The notes under the pieces are model-generated. The model did not search any database, was not told the DNA's origin, and worked only from the letters and a program-made list of their open reading frames with translations. A stretch of DNA of 55,204 bases from an uncultured Porphyromonadaceae bacterium (GTDB taxonomy: Bacteria > Bacteroidota > Bacteroidia > Bacteroidales > Muribaculaceae). The translations under genes were made by a program, and so were the position numbers. Of the stretch, positions 53,601-55,204 are shown in pieces. The stretch spans positions 1 through 55,204 of the forward strand of contig CAMWSS010000014.1 in assembly GCA_947177035.1 (NCBI GenBank), read 5' to 3'. The number at the start of each line of letters is the position of its first letter. The first letter of the stretch is position 1.

Positions 53601-55083
53601 CGCACATCACCGCTTCGTGCGGGCCTTGCAGTCCGGAGGTGCAGTTGAGAGCCGAGTTGCGCAGCAGTTCCCAAGCCTTGGCGGCGGGTTCGCTGGCGGT
53701 GCCGTATCTGGCAGTGGCGTATTCCGCCATCCAGGATTTCGGGTCTGGCTTCGTTGAGAGCCACGGCAGTTCAAACAGCACGTCGTAAAGCACCGGCACC
53801 TGTTCGATCGCCTCGGGTGTGGCGCCTATGCCGGTGATTGTCGGTATGCTTGCCTTCTGGTCGAAATATCCGTTGATCATGCCGTTGAACCGTCCGAACA
53901 GTCCGGTGCGTCCTCCGAAGTTTGGCAGCGCGCAATAGACCACGTCATGGTTTTTGTAGGACGATAGGCGAGGGTTGCCGTCGCTGAACAGGTCGAGCAC
54001 GATAAGGCGTCCTTTAGGCACATTGTCGAGCACGGAGTATTGCTGTCCGCTCCACTGCCAGGACTGGATCACCCATTGCGATCCGCTTTTGGCGCGGTTC
54101 ATGGCTTCATAGATCTGCCGGTAGGCGTTGCCGATGTCGGCGATGCCCGAAGTGTTGGCGCCTTCATGGAACGGGTCCATGCTGTAGTATTTGGAAGTGC
54201 CCATCACTTCGGCCAGACGCCGGTAATATTTCTCGGCCACCTGCTTGAAGGCGTCGGTTTCGGGGTTGAGGATGTATGGTCTTGTGAATCCGCACCATCC
54301 GCCCTGGGCTATTGCGCTCATGCCTGTTTTTGATGTGAAATCATGAGGCACCATTCCACAGAATCCGGGCAACACCGGCTCGATGCCGAGTTCACGCATG
54401 CGGCCAAGAATCTTCTGGGCCAGCTGGGTCTGGCGTTCATACCACCAGTCGGGGTTTTTTCCGCCCCAGCCTTCGAGGTTGTTCATGCCCCACCATGCCT
54501 GAAAGCATGGGCCGGCAATGAATGAGTCGGCTTGGTCGGCGGTGTAGCCGAAGTCTTTCATGAGCATGTTACGCCAGACTACGTCGAGTCCCACGATTTG
54601 CAGCGGCATGTTGATGCCATGCAGGGCCATATAGTCGATCTCCTGTTCCCAGCGTTCCCAGGTCCAGGTGCTCATGGAGTAGGAGAAAGTGCAGTAGTTA
54701 AGGTAGTATCGGTAGCTTGCCGACGATGAGTGCGTTTCGGTTGTTGTCGGGACCGGAAGCGCTCCGAGTTCGGTCGTCAGTCTGTTCCATGTCAGATTCT
54801 GGCGGGCCGAGTGGTTGAGATACCAGTTTATGCCGGTTGTCAGGGCCGACATGGTCGATCCTTTGATGCAAGGTTTTGATCCGGAGCTGGTGATTACAAA
54901 CGTTTCTTTACCGCCATCTGCCAGAGAGGCGTCGAGTTCCGTCTCGATTTTTGAAGAAGTTCCGGTTCCACCGATGCGGTCAAGCAAGTCTTTAACCGCT
55001 TGCGGATTGCGCTCAGCACTGGCTGACAGCGCCATTCCTATGGCTGCCGATCCGCAAACAATAAGTTTCAATAAGTCAGGCAT
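50689..55083 (-). CDS. Secreted multidomain GH89 alpha-N-acetylglucosaminidase
   Basis: A 1464-aa exported glycosidase removing terminal alpha-linked N-acetylglucosamine, found for example on mucin O-glycans. The start MPDLLKLIVCGSAAIGMALS gives a signal peptide; an ATG 63 bp upstream lies before the -7 box. GH89 domains cover about 25-720: WTWERWEQEIDYMALHGINM, Glu307 in DPFHEG, LPNFGGRTGLFG and Glu438 in LFELPW (equivalents of the two catalytic Glu of human NAGLU). Then come an InlB-type B-repeat (about 800-890), a LamG-like region and a BspA-type leucine-rich unit (NADGTKLIAFPE). The tail ends FDIQGRTASRGLLI, resembling a type IX sorting signal. Confidence 0.92.
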   Translation of the reverse strand: MPDLLKLIVCGSAAIGMALSASAERNPQAVKDLLDRIGGTGTSSKIETELDASLADGGKETFVITSSGSKPCIKGSTMSALTTGINWYLNHSARQNLTWNRLTTELGALPVPTTTETHSSSASYRYYLNYCTFSYSMSTWTWERWEQEIDYMALHGINMPLQIVGLDVVWRNMLMKDFGYTADQADSFIAGPCFQAWWGMNNLEGWGGKNPDWWYERQTQLAQKILGRMRELGIEPVLPGFCGMVPHDFTSKTGMSAIAQGGWCGFTRPYILNPETDAFKQVAEKYYRRLAEVMGTSKYYSMDPFHEGANTSGIADIGNAYRQIYEAMNRAKSGSQWVIQSWQWSGQQYSVLDNVPKGRLIVLDLFSDGNPRLSSYKNHDVVYCALPNFGGRTGLFGRFNGMINGYFDQKASIPTITGIGATPEAIEQVPVLYDVLFELPWLSTKPDPKSWMAEYATARYGTASEPAAKAWELLRNSALNCTSGLQGPHEAVMCARPAWTVNSVSTWGGAEIFYDPDDVAAAAYSLLEAGLDGENYSYDLTDVTRQALTDYSSALLRAINEARTTDKDAFARRKATFLQLMSDLDDLLATNSNFMLGRWTQMARGIADEISGTTDDDKNWLELNNARTLITTWGEQANSESGGLRDYSYRQWSGMLKDYYRKRWEMFFSGNSVNWFSHDWAWAHNKKYSYTAETRGDTRAKAEELLNLYLPRIGNQFIRRSMDNELTGNPIVAYRGEWLEIPALKGYEFKLGDVEGVIPMKVPTSGVQLGETDAVATGSDGTTVKFRVSVRDKVTRPRTITLEVNSSEYGSVKFKDFDGTQVTTDLPAVTFEAIPNAGYRFSHWAVINSLTDISGNPATYYGQPDITLRAIFIKADIARLGSVDFTFETTGDGSIILTGVASADKFGFADLGAASAPGPVIAANPGVFTGQKYITGVKIPKSFVSLNGMLMNGSLTGNGTQDHILTPTEPIKTGTSWTMVLKVKTDGSSFNQWGSGLLATGTNSLAAEYDGGVQFYLAKAGTITIKTGSTEHRQLNAEVGSEFTLTSIYNANARTLSFRLVTESGKTQTYTINNYTMKQISEFSSSIPVGMSLEAFYIFPHTDNLTDAFNGCTNISGFQVEENHPLFSNNDKYHLLNADGTKLIAFPESRLFSLFFRIADSNGNLLSAYPIVDLDNAVHDNSQQPEFSAECANQFSSLWYLGRDKSLRTQNRGVPVIGDESKSALQLVKTGQFSKPTDISVDYQFAADGTTPLIALYLNNCGKWLSENGGLSDQKTFFTLIDTPEISYPDGVHVTTVPFEYYTPRDAYAIVGIDGNKLITRRAAESCSNLLSNDGVILAGATTIIPLGFGYPCECILGTNMLRDATAALTGMTPGTFFVFDPATRKFVRSQGTDIEANSAYIPASAFGNPIAADELIVDIFDPEALDQTEAGNNDRDVTFFDIQGRTASRGLLIGTDGSKSIRF

Positions 55084-55103
55084 AATCGATTGGGTATTTT
55101 TTG

Positions 55104-55111
55104 CAAAGATA
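55104..55111 (-). promoter_or_regulatory. -7 box of the GH89 promoter
   Basis: TATCTTTG (55111-55104 on the minus strand) fits TAnnTTTG and lies 20 bp before the ATG at 55083. A TTTG at -33 is not clear. It probably serves polA as well, since polA follows without a gap. Confidence 0.55.
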
Positions 55112-55204
55112 ACACTTTTTGGCCGATTCTGTGACTGATTCATCAAAAACTTAGACCCCGTTCCCCAATATTTGTTAACGCTGGGGCGGTCAAGCGCCGT
55201 GCAG

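Noticed and set aside
1-55204. tRNA, rRNA, CRISPR array or replication origin
   Set aside because: No cloverleaf, rRNA-like stretch, regularly spaced repeats or DnaA-box cluster was noticed. A covariance-model scan would be needed to exclude small RNAs.

Overview
This window is chromosomal DNA from a member of the Bacteroidales, most likely a gut Muribaculaceae-type organism (GC-rich, with A-rich leaders in place of strong Shine-Dalgarno sites). The promoters have the Bacteroidetes form TTTG/TTG, about 20 bp, then TAnnTTTG. They are seen before a DUF2582 gene, a glutaminyl-cyclase-like gene, carA, gyrA, blaI, an ABC operon and a GH89 gene. The family-level placement is inference from style and gene content; no rRNA or tRNA gene is present. 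No CRISPR array, insertion sequence or prophage is visible.

Left region (1-14919, + strand). This is one large efflux locus: HlyD-type adaptor, MacB/FtsX-type permease pair A1/B1, LolD-type ATPase, TolC-type outer membrane channel, two more permease pairs A2/B2 and A3/B3, then an NtrC-type sigma-54 activator and its histidine kinase. The three A permeases resemble each other, as do the three B permeases, so the pair has been triplicated around one ATPase. The upstream region has a near-consensus sigma-54 promoter (TGGCACG-N4-TTGTA, 224-239) preceded by clustered TGTCC/GGACA elements. This suggests that the kinase and activator at the far end of the locus switch on the exporter. The kinase has almost no periplasmic loop, so it may read transporter state rather than a ligand directly. 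A nearly perfect 653-bp tandem duplication (4633-5938) spans the ATPase/TolC boundary and leaves two gene fragments between intact copies.

Middle-left region (15032-23269, - strand). A small winged-helix gene (DUF2582) comes first, then a set of small envelope proteins (two YtxH-like proteins, a holin-X-like membrane protein and a 93-aa unknown). Next is a peptide and efflux group: a lipoprotein of the M28/glutaminyl cyclase fold, SufE, a POT peptide transporter, an OPT transporter and a MATE exporter.

Centre (23452-40075, + strand). carA-carB is followed by an unknown secreted protein, a K+-dependent membrane pyrophosphatase, a prolyl-oligopeptidase lipoprotein and a lipoprotein with a BamE-like tail. 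Then come gyrA with a secreted TPR protein, and a BlaI/BlaR1-type pair whose promoter carries three copies of an ACTA-N7-TAGT operator.

Right region (40197-55083, - strand). A second tripartite ABC exporter (ATPase, two MacB-like permeases, adaptor, TolC) is placed downstream of an ABC ATPase, a membrane partner and a YtrA-type GntR repressor gene. Then come polA, whose proofreading domain has lost most catalytic residues, and a very large secreted GH89 alpha-N-acetylglucosaminidase that ends 2 bp before polA starts.
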